DNA of 64,000 bases from Toxoplasma gondii ME49 (lineage: Eukaryota; Apicomplexa; Conoidasida; Eucoccidiorida; Sarcocystidae), in NCBI RefSeq assembly GCF_000006565.2, contig NC_031470.1, forward strand, positions 2,048,954 through 2,112,953, written 5' to 3'. Each line of letters starts with the position of its first letter. Positions within the stretch are counted from its first letter, which is position 1. The position numbers and the translations under genes are program-made. Below are positions 23,601 to 33,679 of this stretch, one piece after another. The notes beneath the pieces were generated by a model, which did not search any database, was not told where the DNA came from, and saw only the letters and a program-made list of their open reading frames with translations.

Positions 23601-24141
23601 CAGAGCCATCGGGGCGCTCCTAGATCGCACAGGAGACTCCCGGGAGGTGCATTCAGGCAAGCAGAACGACGCGCTGACAGAGTCTGGGGCGCAGAGTAGA
23701 CAGCCGGGGAGAAAAGTGCAGCGCGGGGAAGCGAGAGAGGAAGTCCAGAGGCATCCGGCTCCAGACGCGCAGGCGCGAGGAAAGCCTGGTCAAGTGCATG
23801 CACAGAAAAGGGAGGGAACACAGCCAGACACCGTTCTCTCAGCGGAACAGGAATGGGTTTTCTCAGATGGCAGGAAGGACAGCGAATCGCCGTTTAGTGG
23901 AGCTTCCGAAAAGTGCGAGAGAGGGCACTGCGCCTCAGACCGACCAGAAAACGTAGAGTCAGATGAGAAGCGAGTTAAGGGAAGCGTCTTAGTAGACATT
24001 CTCGCCCGTTTGCAAGACGAAACGATGCTGCTAGAAGAAGTCTTGACCGCTGCCGCGGCGGCCGAAGAAGGCCACTGGCGAGGCAGCAACAAGAAAACGA
24101 AATGGAACACGTTTCTCGAAGTGCTGGCGGCCCGTTCCTGA
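17618..24141 (+). CDS. TGS1: Trimethylguanosine synthase (RNA cap guanine-N2 methyltransferase)
   Basis: Class I SAM-dependent enzyme that adds methyl groups at N2 of m7G caps of snRNA/snoRNA. Exons: 17618-21981, 22342-22504, 23059-24141. Phases match and the sum is 5610 nt (1869 aa). Start: first ATG in the open frame, shortly after a TTTTTCAG acceptor. Residues 1-1050 are Ser/Pro/Ala-rich and disordered. The family N-lobe signature YYRLRYTLFHKYDEGMLL lies near 1060. The SAM-binding loop is DGCCGAGGN from D1239 (family form DxFCGxGGN). The catalytic SPPWSGPSY starts at S1410, with W1413 as the cap-stacking Trp. Exon 2 supplies RIAPNVCLFLPRSTNVHEL and exon 3 opens with AVIAYLV, matching the end of the family domain (human VYFLPRNADIDQ..TAYFGDL). 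Odd: a Cys-rich insertion at 1332-1346 and a 340-residue C-terminal extension. Human TGS1 is about 850 aa. Confidence 0.92.
21982..22341 (+). other. Intron 1 of TGS1
   Basis: A 360 bp intron with donor GTGAGT and acceptor GGTTCGCAG. It splits the Arg codon between exons 1 and 2. Skipping or retaining it ends the protein at the TGA at 21983, removing the last conserved strand of the methyltransferase. Intron 2 (22505-23058, donor GTCGGT, acceptor TTTTGCAG) has a weaker donor, chosen because it joins LFPK to AVIAYLV in frame. No other feature is visible in either. Confidence 0.7.
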
Positions 24142-25245
24142 GAGGTTCGTATTTTTCGTAGTTCCTGTCGTGCTGTGAAGTCCACTAGACAGAGGAAGCG
24201 AAAACCAGTTTATGTGTCACTCTGAAATCTGGCCAGATGGAACGGGCTCCGGGGGCTTTCACCGACGGCAACGTTTTCCTGTACAGCCAGGGCCACAGCC
24301 GCAAGAAGGCGGTCTGCCTTCAGCTCTGCAGCGGTATCTTTTTTAAGTGCAAGTGCGATAGACTATGGCAAGAAGTGTAGCAGGTCTCAAACGTGTGGAG
24401 CTCACGGCATTAGTTGAATCATGAGAAGTAGTGTGCCATTCTTGACGCGAGAGTCGTTTCTAGCTACCAAAGGCTGTCACGGTTGAACAGGCAGGGCCAC
24501 TCTGGCTTTCATCGTATATCATTTCGGCTACGCCTGTCGTTCACTGTGTATATCATGTCGCCGCCTCGCGTCGCTCCTCTGGGAAGCAGAGTGGTAGACC
24601 GCACCCACTCTCGAGGAGGCGGCACCTCGATTTCAGCCGTGACTCCGAACGAGGCGCTCCTTCGGTCTGCCCGAGACAGAGTCGTCGGCACTCCTGAAAA
24701 CGCTATGCAGAAAGCGGAAACGGACCAGGTCGGTACCACGCAACCGACAGCAGTCCCGAGCGATTCGCAGTTGCAAATGCTATGAACGCGTGGAAGGAAA
24801 CGCACCAACCTTGAACGCAGAAATGCAAGTAAGGAACGGCTGTGGTTCGCCTTCCTTGGATAACTTTCACGGGGGGGACCACACGAGGGAACACGGCCAC
24901 GTCCGCTTTCACCGAGACCGAAGATGTACAGGCGGGTCGAGCACAAGAAGTTTACAAAGAAACGCTTCTACTTCTGGAGCTTAAGTTGCCGCGCCGTAGA
25001 GAGACTTGACCGTTGAAACTCCCTGAGTTCGGGAGCGTTTTGCCTGGCTTGTCCTTCACCTTTTGTTTCCTCTCCTTGGGCTCCGCGCATGCTCCATCGT
25101 TTTACGTTTGACGTTGTTCCGAGTAGTTCTTCGACTGTTGTCTCGGTGGAACGGAGCACAGCCCCGTTCATCCGCGGCTCCCAGATGATCGTGCGGTGCC
25201 TTCTGCACCCCCGCCCTCTTCCTATTCCCCCTCGTTCCACGGTTG
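24142..25245. other. Convergent intergenic region (3' UTRs)
   Basis: Lies between the TGS1 stop and the stop of the minus-strand gene at 25246, so it should hold two facing 3' UTRs and polyadenylation sites. No credible open frame or repeat is seen. Confidence 0.6.
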
Positions 25246-28200
25246 TCACTTCCGAGATCTGTGACTTTTCCTTGATGCCTTGTCCGCCTGCCCTTCTTCC
25301 TCAGTGACATATTTCATTTCTGTCTCCTCAGCCTGAACAACCGCGTTCAGAGCAGCGTACACGCCGTAGCTGCGTCTCAAACTCTTTGCAGACTGCTGGA
25401 CAGTAGAAATCATTTTGGCGAAGGCGTCGTACGCTCTGCCCGAGGTCTCCGTCCCGGGACGCAAACCCTCGAACCCGCACATTTTTTGGAGGTACAACAG
25501 CACATCCAAAACAGCCCACGTCTGTGCACCTGCGGCTGGTACAACTCTAACAGCAATCTTGCATTGCGGCTGTTCTTTTCCTCCCTTTTCTATTACGGTT
25601 TCCATAGTAGTCCGGTATTTCACTAAATCCGCGCTTGTTCTAATCGCCAGATCCATCATTCTCGTGTGATATTGGGAAATCTCGGACACCTGCGGGGAAG
25701 TCGCGGGCTCCGCCACCTCTGCTGTCGTTCTGTCGTCGCTTTCCGGCGTTTCTGATCCTTCTGGGCGCCCACGCTCTGGCGTTTCTGCTTCTCCGCGGAG
25801 CAAGGTTGCCATCTCAGCAATGGATGGCGGAGGCTCGGGTACATCTTCGAGTTTCAGGACTTTTTCCCGAGCGCCGCCAACTTTATCCGCGCAGACATAC
25901 ATGAATTCAAGCTGATAATACAGCTCCAGCAACTTCATGAATTTGTCCTCCAGTGGCGGCGCTCTCACCTGAACCTCGTAGCACATCTTGCAAATATGCT
26001 GGAGAAGCCGAATCTCCGGGGGAGCCCGCGGATCGACCGGTTCTTGCCCCCAGTCTGGAACGTCCTCGGCGGGTCCAGATTCAACTACTCGTGCAGCATT
26101 CAGCATAACCTTGGCCTTCAAGCCATAGCTTCGGGCGACTGTCAATGTGGCGCGGACGCTTAATATGTTCTCAAGCAGTGCGTCGAGCTCTCTCGGCAGT
26201 TTACCGTGTAAATCGGGCAGCTGTTTCTCCCTCAAGCCCTGTAAGTCACGTTCTTCAAGGAATGCCTGTACAGTCTGTGACCTGTCGAGCCACTCCTCAA
26301 ACACTTCTTCCGTGCTGTGAAGAGTTGCGAGGGACATTTCCAGGTAATGTTTGTTTTGCCGGAGATCGCTCATGATCTCTGGATGGTCCATAAAGTCCTG
26401 CAGATTCCAGCGAATATCGACTGTTCCACCTTTGTCCTTGCCTTTTTGTTTTTGCTTCTTTCCAGGTTTACTGCTGGGCTTCGCGCGTTCCTTCGGTCTC
26501 GCTCCAAGATCCCGCGAAGGACTCGCTGCAGACGCGCCTTCCTCTGCGGAGCAGGGACCGTGCTCTTTGTCTTCCTCCCTAGATCGATCTAGCTGCTCTT
26601 TCTCATCGGTACCCCCTGCCCCCTTTGCTTCTGCAAGACCATCGGCACCAGGCGCTGAGGTGGCAGCACTTCCGCTGTCGCTGTCGTCGTCCTTCTTTCC
26701 CCTCCCGCGTTCTTCCTCTCCTTCTTCCTCTTCCTCTGCTTTCTCTTCTTCCTCTTCCTCTTCTTTCTCTTCTTCCTCTTCTTCCTTCTGCTCTTCACCA
26801 CCATCGCTTGGATCGTCTCCTCCATCTCCCCCGCGCTTCTCCGGCGGGTCTCCGTCCCCCTGGCCCGCTGCAAGTGCCCCTCCGTCGCCAGAGTGCGCGG
26901 GCTCCGAGGGTGGAGAGGCTGCTTCTTTGCGTTTCCTTTGCTTCTTCGATGCCTCTTTAGTCTCGCGCTCGTCAGTGCCATGTCTATCAGCTCGGCCCGC
27001 CGGACCCGCAACGGGTGTCTCTGATTCGGCTGCTTCAACGCCGGCTGACCCGACGTCCACTTTGGTGCTGGTGCTGTCTGCGCCTTTGCTGTCACTGGGT
27101 TTGTCGCCTTCCTTTGCCTGTTTCTTTTTCTTCGGTGCCTTATCCTTTTTCGACAGTCCCGCCGTCTTCCATTCCCCACTCTGGCCAACTTTTTGACCGC
27201 CTGATCTAACCACTAACGACCCCAAATCCCCTTTCACCACGGGAGGCCGTGCACTGTCGCCCGGATGTGGTGTGCTCTCCACGAAACTCCGGCCTTTCTT
27301 GCTTTCGCGCTTCTGCTCCGATGCCGTTTTCTCGTCCTTTCTTGCACCTTCATGGGGCAGTCCCTGACGAGCAGCAACCCGTTGCGCGTGCTGAGCTGTA
27401 GGATCTTGCTCTGGATGTCTGTCTCTTGTCGCACGACGGCCTTCAGCCCCACCAACTACAACTTGTTCTCCCTGGCGTCCTGCGGCTGCGGAGTAAGGCA
27501 GTCTCTGCTCCCCCTTTCGTTTGGGTTTCATCGGAGGGCCAGAGCCTGTCCCTGCCCCAGTCCGCACTGCTTTGGCGGCGTCCGCGTAGGAGGGCGGAAC
27601 GGGTGCCGAGGGTGGTGAGGCACTCTTGGGAGGCGCTTCCTCCAGACCTGTCGTCGCAGCCTGCCCTTGGGGAGATTTCCACTCTTCGCCGCGACCAGTG
27701 GAAATCAAAGCCGCGCCGTGACGCCTGCTGCGACTGTCGGCACCCCCTGCCCCGTCGTCTGCAAACGCTGGACTCCGTGAACGATCTGGGGAAAGCCAGT
27801 CGGCTGGGCTCTTGAAAAGAGTGTTGAACCACGAAGATGCTTCTTCAGGTGCCTTCGGCTCGCCAAGCCATAATTGAGGATGCGTCGAGACGCCGGCGGC
27901 CGCGGGTTGGGTGACAGGTTGTTGAGAGTCGCTCTCCCCCTGCAGGGACAAACGTTGGGGAGTATCGCCGCTGTGTTGGGAAAAAGCTTTGAGGAAATTC
28001 GAGGCACCTAGCGGCAGCTGAAATTCCGGAGGCAAAGAAACTTCTTGTGAGTGGAGTGGCGGACGGGGCGGCGGCACGCCTGGTGTTCCCCACGAAGGAG
28101 AGAAGGACGTTTGCTGAGAGCTTATCCTGGTGGGAAGAGAGCGAGGAGTTGACTCAAGCGATGCAGCGGACACCTGTGAGTGCAGAGGTTGCTGGGTACC

Positions 28201-29643
28201 ATAAGGAAGCTTGCTCAGACCGGGTGGAGTCGTTTTGTGCCTTTGAGACGAGCCTCCCGCCATCGGTTCTGGCGCGGCTGCTGCTCCAGCTCGAAGGGAA
28301 GCAGAGGAGGCGCTCGAGTCTCCGGTAGCATCCGGACCTTGTGTCGCCCCTCCTTGCCAGGGGTAAGAGGGAGGCATCCTCAAGGCCGGTGTCACCGGCT
28401 CACCACGGCCCTGGGAGTGATCCCACGTCGCGCCAGCCCAGCTGAGAACTACTTTCTTATCCATGTCTGCACGAGCTGCCAGCAGAGCCATCAATTGTTG
28501 CACGATAAAGTCGCCAGCGTGGCGTACCCACGTTTCAGCATTTCGGCGCGGAAACCCCTCTGGCAGGTCGTCTTCGAAGTCCTTGATCATTTCGCATGCC
28601 AAATCCAAGACGCGCAAGGTGTCCTCGGCTTTCTGGATAGCACGGTTTAGTTGCTGAGGAGTCACTTGCTTCGGCTGCTGGCTATTGTTCTCTCCCGATG
28701 CCGCCCCGCCCTCCTCTGTCGTGGTCAGTAGGCTGTCCACGATGCAGGCCAGATCGACAGTGCCGGTGTCTCCGCCCTCTCCATGAGTGTCTGACGTTTG
28801 TCCAGAGCCGTCTGGAGAACCGGTGTCTCGAGAAGCGGCGAGGCGTCGCGCGCGGTTTCCGTGGTCAAACGACGGCGTCCCTGAAGTTAGGGAGCCGAGG
28901 AACGGGAGGTCAGAGTCTGCGAGAAAGTTTCTTGTGCCCGCAACCGCTTCAGGGAAGTTATGCGGCGACACACACCTCCGAAGGCTTCGGAAAACAACGG
29001 CAAGCGACGTGAAAAGCATCACCAAAACGGGCAAAACGTGTCGGGTCGGAGTCCGGATTCTGCTTTGTCGACGGGAGCGCTTCTGTTCACTTCGGCGGCT
29101 GCCTGGGGACGCTTCTAGCTCCAAAGCTCTGCTGGCTCGTTCAGGTTCCGCCACTTCTTCCCCGGTCACCTCTTCGGGTGGACTCGCTGTGCCAGGGCTT
29201 TGCACCGAGTCAATCGCACTTTGAGAGCCGGACGCCTTTTCCTCCTCTTCCTGGAGTCGATTTAACTCGGGCGCTGTCGCATTGTTTTTGACAGAAGAGA
29301 AGTGTGGGTGCGCATGGCTGGGTGTTCGCGGGCTCTCCACGCCCGTGAGGAGCATGTTGGCGTTGCTTGTCGAACGACCGAATAATCGACCGTATACGCG
29401 GGGGACATCGCCGGCTGGAATATCCACGTGGCTAGAAGGCGGAGAGCGGAAGTGGGAGGTGGTAAAAGGTTGCGTTTCAAAAGGGTGTTTGACTGCGAAG
29501 GACGACGGATGGCTTTCTAAAGCGAGTACTAGAGGCGCGAACGCAGATCCTCGAGCGCGAGCTTGGGCGCTGCCATCTGCCTGTTCTGACAACTCCAGGC
29601 CGTCCCTGTCCTCAAGGACAGGCGACCCAGTTAGTGCCGCCAT
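25246..29643 (-). CDS. Large single-pass membrane or secreted coccidian protein with Glu/Lys tract
   Basis: Unrecognised 1465-residue protein in one exon. The open frame continues 12 codons upstream but has no ATG there, so the ATG at 29643 is used. Residues 1-195 are hydrophilic and end in a basic stretch (KRSRRQSRIR). A single hydrophobic segment, VLPVLVMLFTSLAVVF, lies at about 201-219, a deep signal-anchor arrangement seen in some coccidian secretory proteins. RRLAA at 266-270 resembles the ASP5-cleaved TEXEL motif (RRLAE type) but lacks its acidic fifth residue. Residues 300-935 are Ser/Pro/Gln/Lys-rich. An unbroken Glu/Lys tract lies at about 938-985. The last 400 residues are predicted helical and better ordered (FMDHPEIMSDLRQNKHYLEM; LELYYQLEFMYVCADKVGG). 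Secretion or export is an inference; a nuclear-envelope or plasma-membrane location is equally open. Confidence 0.82.
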   Translation of the reverse strand: MAALTGSPVLEDRDGLELSEQADGSAQARARGSAFAPLVLALESHPSSFAVKHPFETQPFTTSHFRSPPSSHVDIPAGDVPRVYGRLFGRSTSNANMLLTGVESPRTPSHAHPHFSSVKNNATAPELNRLQEEEEKASGSQSAIDSVQSPGTASPPEEVTGEEVAEPERASRALELEASPGSRRSEQKRSRRQSRIRTPTRHVLPVLVMLFTSLAVVFRSLRRCVSPHNFPEAVAGTRNFLADSDLPFLGSLTSGTPSFDHGNRARRLAASRDTGSPDGSGQTSDTHGEGGDTGTVDLACIVDSLLTTTEEGGAASGENNSQQPKQVTPQQLNRAIQKAEDTLRVLDLACEMIKDFEDDLPEGFPRRNAETWVRHAGDFIVQQLMALLAARADMDKKVVLSWAGATWDHSQGRGEPVTPALRMPPSYPWQGGATQGPDATGDSSASSASLRAGAAAAPEPMAGGSSQRHKTTPPGLSKLPYGTQQPLHSQVSAASLESTPRSLPTRISSQQTSFSPSWGTPGVPPPRPPLHSQEVSLPPEFQLPLGASNFLKAFSQHSGDTPQRLSLQGESDSQQPVTQPAAAGVSTHPQLWLGEPKAPEEASSWFNTLFKSPADWLSPDRSRSPAFADDGAGGADSRSRRHGAALISTGRGEEWKSPQGQAATTGLEEAPPKSASPPSAPVPPSYADAAKAVRTGAGTGSGPPMKPKRKGEQRLPYSAAAGRQGEQVVVGGAEGRRATRDRHPEQDPTAQHAQRVAARQGLPHEGARKDEKTASEQKRESKKGRSFVESTPHPGDSARPPVVKGDLGSLVVRSGGQKVGQSGEWKTAGLSKKDKAPKKKKQAKEGDKPSDSKGADSTSTKVDVGSAGVEAAESETPVAGPAGRADRHGTDERETKEASKKQRKRKEAASPPSEPAHSGDGGALAAGQGDGDPPEKRGGDGGDDPSDGGEEQKEEEEEEKEEEEEEEKAEEEEEGEEERGRGKKDDDSDSGSAATSAPGADGLAEAKGAGGTDEKEQLDRSREEDKEHGPCSAEEGASAASPSRDLGARPKERAKPSSKPGKKQKQKGKDKGGTVDIRWNLQDFMDHPEIMSDLRQNKHYLEMSLATLHSTEEVFEEWLDRSQTVQAFLEERDLQGLREKQLPDLHGKLPRELDALLENILSVRATLTVARSYGLKAKVMLNAARVVESGPAEDVPDWGQEPVDPRAPPEIRLLQHICKMCYEVQVRAPPLEDKFMKLLELYYQLEFMYVCADKVGGAREKVLKLEDVPEPPPSIAEMATLLRGEAETPERGRPEGSETPESDDRTTAEVAEPATSPQVSEISQYHTRMMDLAIRTSADLVKYRTTMETVIEKGGKEQPQCKIAVRVVPAAGAQTWAVLDVLLYLQKMCGFEGLRPGTETSGRAYDAFAKMISTVQQSAKSLRRSYGVYAALNAVVQAEETEMKYVTEEEGQADKASRKSHRSRK
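26690..26830 (-). repeat. GAA/GAG-type tract encoding poly-Glu/Lys
   Basis: CTTCCT/CTTCTT-rich on the plus strand, encoding an almost pure Glu run with Lys in the minus-strand protein (residues about 938-985). Frame-shifted readings on either strand give spurious Ser-, Lys/Arg- or Leu/Ser-rich open frames, which are shadows. Confidence 0.8.
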
Positions 29644-32600
29644 GGCGGTGAGAAAACAGTCCAAAGTGCGTTTCGCCAACCAGGAGTCGTGCAGGTTTGT
29701 CCCAGTCCGGAGTCAAGTCTCATTCCCCCACCCCTGCAAAACAACTCCGCGCTGCCGCATGTCCGCTCGAGAGCTTCTATCTTACGGAAGGAGCAAGAGA
29801 AAACGGAGAGTTAACCCTGAAGGCGAGGGTTGATTCAAACGTCCCCTTCAGGTTTCTTCTCTATCAAAAGCAGACGTCACCGGATCTGCCGGGTAGAGCA
29901 CCGAGAGACGTCCAGGCGGTTAACACGGATCCGGGACGAAATGAAAGTTCTCCAGCGTCAGGCGAGACAGACAACCCACAAACGCTGCGCGGCGCCTTAA
30001 GGAAGCAGGGTTCATAAAAACGGCAACCAGTGCTTGGGGAAGAGACTCTGCGCCAGGCTTGCATCCTGCAACGGACATCGGTGGTTTCTTTGACAGTTGT
30101 ACGAAGGTTGGCGTTTTTCCCTTCCAACTCGTGGAACAGTTCTGGCACAGGCGAATTCTTTCCTCTAGTAATCTTACTAGTGAAGGCGAACTTCTTATGA
30201 CTGCGAAGTGAAGTTTCATTCAGGAACCGTTTTTTGCACGAGAATCCGTTGTATAAGGGGAACACGCGCCCCGCCGCGCCTCAGTGCCACGAGGGTCGCG
30301 GTACCCCCCAGGGTAGCGGCTTGTTTGACAAATACTGTAGGCTGTGGGATCAGCAAAAAACCAGACAAAGAGCGACTATTTTCGTGCATCTGCGAATGAA
30401 GAGGCAGCGTTACGCACATAGACAACCGACAATAGCCAACACTCCTTTAGAGCGTGAGAAATCGTTGTAACGGTTGCCTGGACTCCACGACCGGCCATGT
30501 TACGGCAGCGCGGTAGTGGCTGGTTAGGCAGTGGAGTGGCAACGGCTGTTTGCGCTCCCTTTATTAGTCTTATGCAACGAAGCCATGCTTTCCACAAAAA
30601 AGGAGGACCGAGTTCACAAAAATAACTTTGCAACACAAAAAAATACTGAGTACCCGGCAAGCCTGTGCTTCCGAAACGTGATTCGCGGCCTGCCTACCTT
30701 CTTTAGTGCATCTTGATCGAACGACAGTTCACAAATAGTTCTCAGCATCGTACTGGCGCTGTGGTACGAGAATCCTCGAAACCTGAAGAGGAGTCAAGCA
30801 AATACAGAGCTGATGATGTTGCTCAAAGTTGCCAGAAGATGTCTGAAGCTCTCTTTCTTGCTCCGCACACACGAGAAACCGTGTACTTGCTTCCAGCAGC
30901 TTGAGACCGTCACCTCCTTAGTAAGCGGGGAGGAGTTGCCTCTACTTTTCCGAAGTTTTTCTCTCTAAAAGAGTAGAGAGATTTTCAAGGCAGTTCCTGT
31001 GGTTACATGAAAATTGGTGCGATGGTATAGCTCCTTGTCACGCCCGATTCGCAAATGAATCTAACACAAACGCGTTACGGTTACCGCGGCTCGCATCCGC
31101 GGTCACCGTCGTCTCCCGTGCCTGGTTCATTGATGATTACGCGGCAGACTGTTGTAGCTTCTTATACGACGCCCTGCTCCGCACGAAAAGACCACAGACG
31201 TAACACGAAATTACAACATCGTTACTTAACATGCAAGCATTCGCCTCGACCGACACACTTGCAAGGAAGACGAACGAAGGCGAATTAGCGTCATCTATAT
31301 GAGCTGCGGCCTTCCCCGTTTGTTATCAATGATGTCTTCATGAGCTTGAGTCTTCCAAGTGCTTGATCTGGGCAAGAGGATACGGTTGCACACGACACGT
31401 CGGCACACAAAATATCCCCATCCACCCTCCCTCACCCCCGCCCCACCCCGTTTATATTTCTCTGCTGCATACTCCTTGTGAAATCACTCGTAAATTGCCT
31501 TATTCCTTGTCGCCTAGGAGTCCTTTATCTTATTCGGACTCCTTTGTTCTTGTCAAGAACGACGGTGCTGCGTGTCGTTATCGTCATTCCTCTGTGTGTC
31601 CGAACATTTCTGTTTCCCGCTCACTCTCATTAGCGGGTCCCCTCATCACCCGTAGCGGAGATGATGTGTCTTTCAGAGCGTCGAAAGGCTCGCTTGAAAA
31701 TCGTCACCGTGTACACATATCACGACTGAGGTATTCGTCTGTAGTGTTTCAGGAATGCGCGGTGCTAGCACTGCAGCTCACTTTGGAGTTCGGAGTTGCG
31801 AGCAGCTGCACCGTACTGCAGCTGTCGACAGGACTGCGTTAGAATGCTGACGCACCTTGATGTACGCAGTATATAAGTATTTCGGGCCAAGCCGATTATG
31901 CAGTCATTTCCTCCAGGATATCACTTTTAGCACAAACTTTCTGTCGCTTTATTGCAACGGAGCCGCCTGTGTGGGCCTGCTGCTTCCGCAGGTATCCATT
32001 CTTTCGCCACCGCGATTCTAATTTACATGGTTGCCTAATTGAAGTGTAGCGGATGCCCATAGCCCATGTTCGGAAACATCCATTTGAGAGAAAACGTCAA
32101 AAGACTTGAAAGTAGCTCACGTGGGAAAATTACGGTGGCAAAGCGTTGTTTGGAGCGCTGCTTCCCCAAACCGTGACCCAGGGATTCGCCTCTTCAGTGC
32201 CTTTATAGCTTAGTCACCATGATAGAATTGCTCTTCACGCCTTGTCCCTTATCCACTGAAACGTACGAGCGCCATAATTTCCGATACTGGCCGAAGCACC
32301 CGGAGTCCCTGACGGATGCCAGTGGTGATGTGTGGAAACCTTTTGTCAGCTAACCCGATCCCTGGAATCTTATGCTAACTGCTCGGACGCATTACGCGCT
32401 GACTGGAAATCTCAACAGTGGCAAATGGCGATTCCCCGAAGTCTCGATCAAATATGCACGTTAAGGCCACACGTAGGGTCCTCAGCCCCAACGCCCTGAT
32501 TGTTGTGTGGCTCCGTTGAAACGCGCGCGGGACGCAGGAACCAATTCATCCTCACGTACAAAGTGATTGATGACTGTTTTGCCAGATGCTGTTTCAAGAA

Positions 32601-33679
32601 GGCGGTCATGAACTCGAAAATACACTCAGAAAGAGTGGAAGCAGAAGTGTCAGTTGAATTTGTGCGAGACGGCGTTTTCCCGGGCACGGAACACTCCAGT
32701 GAATAGATATAAAAGTGACTCATGAACGAGAGTTTATTCAGAAAATGTGGGAGCCGTCGTGTTTGCTTTGGCATTTCCAAAGGTCCTCTATGAGCTACGG
32801 AACGAAGGAAAGTGCCGCACTCGCGGCAGGCCTCCGTTCGTCACCTGCCAAGTGTTGCACGCCATTGTGCGTGTGCTGCCGCGGATTAGCGTCGCTCAGA
32901 TATCGTAAGATCCACGTTCACTAACTCGAATGACCACGAAGAAGTGTGGGAATTCGGTGTCTTCAGCTTGACCTTACCAAAACGTTTTAGAGGAAAAGAG
33001 CTCAAGTGACCCTCCCGGAAGAGTGTCTTCAGTGACCTTTGAATCTCCTTGCAGGTTGGCAGGATGTGCTAAGATGTGCATGCGCGGCCGTGCACATCAC
33101 TTTAGCGCACGCCTTCTTACTTCTTCTCTCGAAATCGACTCTTCTGACCTTTTGTGGGTAACGTAAATTCGAGGGATTGAACACTCTTCGGCTTGCCCTG
33201 TCCGAAAACGCGATCGCGAGGAAGACGAGGGAACGTCCGCTTCCCTAGCTGGATATTAGCCGACTGAAGTACCCTGTCTCAACGTTCGCTGTCCCTTGAC
33301 AAACGCCCGTCTTCTTTTCCTTTCCCCCCATGACTCAAGAAATGGAGAGCAACAGACATCGATTCGTGTGCCGCTGAGACGACGTGGAAATCTTTGCCAC
33401 GGTTTTCCTCGGCCACCATGACCGATTTGTGATAGGCCAAAGGTGCCTTGTCTACGTGAGCGTCTCCTGAAGATCCTTCCAGGTGGTACCAATTAGTATA
33501 TGTTTCTTCAGCGCTGTGTTTCTCATGCTAAGACTCACTCTGATCCTCTTGCTCCTGGAGGGTAGAGGGTAGGACGGAACTCCTGTAAATCGAACTTCTG
33601 TATTCGCGTTCCGCAACGATGAAGTCACCGACTTCACCTTTTGCCCGACGTCAGTTCCCGTCAGTACCCAAGAGCATGC
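29644..33679. other. Divergent intergenic region (two promoters)
   Basis: Four kilobases between the start codons of the minus-strand gene at 29643 and the plus-strand gene at 33680. It should contain both promoters and long 5' UTRs. Small frames are present but none has a domain, a signal peptide or codon runs typical of the neighbouring genes. The only distinct structure I see is the hairpin at 33066-33110. Confidence 0.6.
33066..33110. repeat. Inverted repeat containing TGCATGC, 570 bp upstream of the gene at 33680
   Basis: Arms GATGTGCA (33073-33080) and TGCACATC (33091-33098) pair perfectly around a GC-rich 10-base loop. They are flanked by GTGCTAA and TTAGCGCAC, which extend the stem imperfectly. 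TGCATGC at 33077-33083 matches a motif enriched in Toxoplasma promoters and bound by AP2 factors. It could be a promoter element or a structured 5' UTR. Confidence 0.5.

Noticed and set aside
26351..27196. Ser-rich plus-strand frame of 281 codons
   Set aside because: Shadow of the Glu/Lys tract of the minus-strand gene read in antisense.
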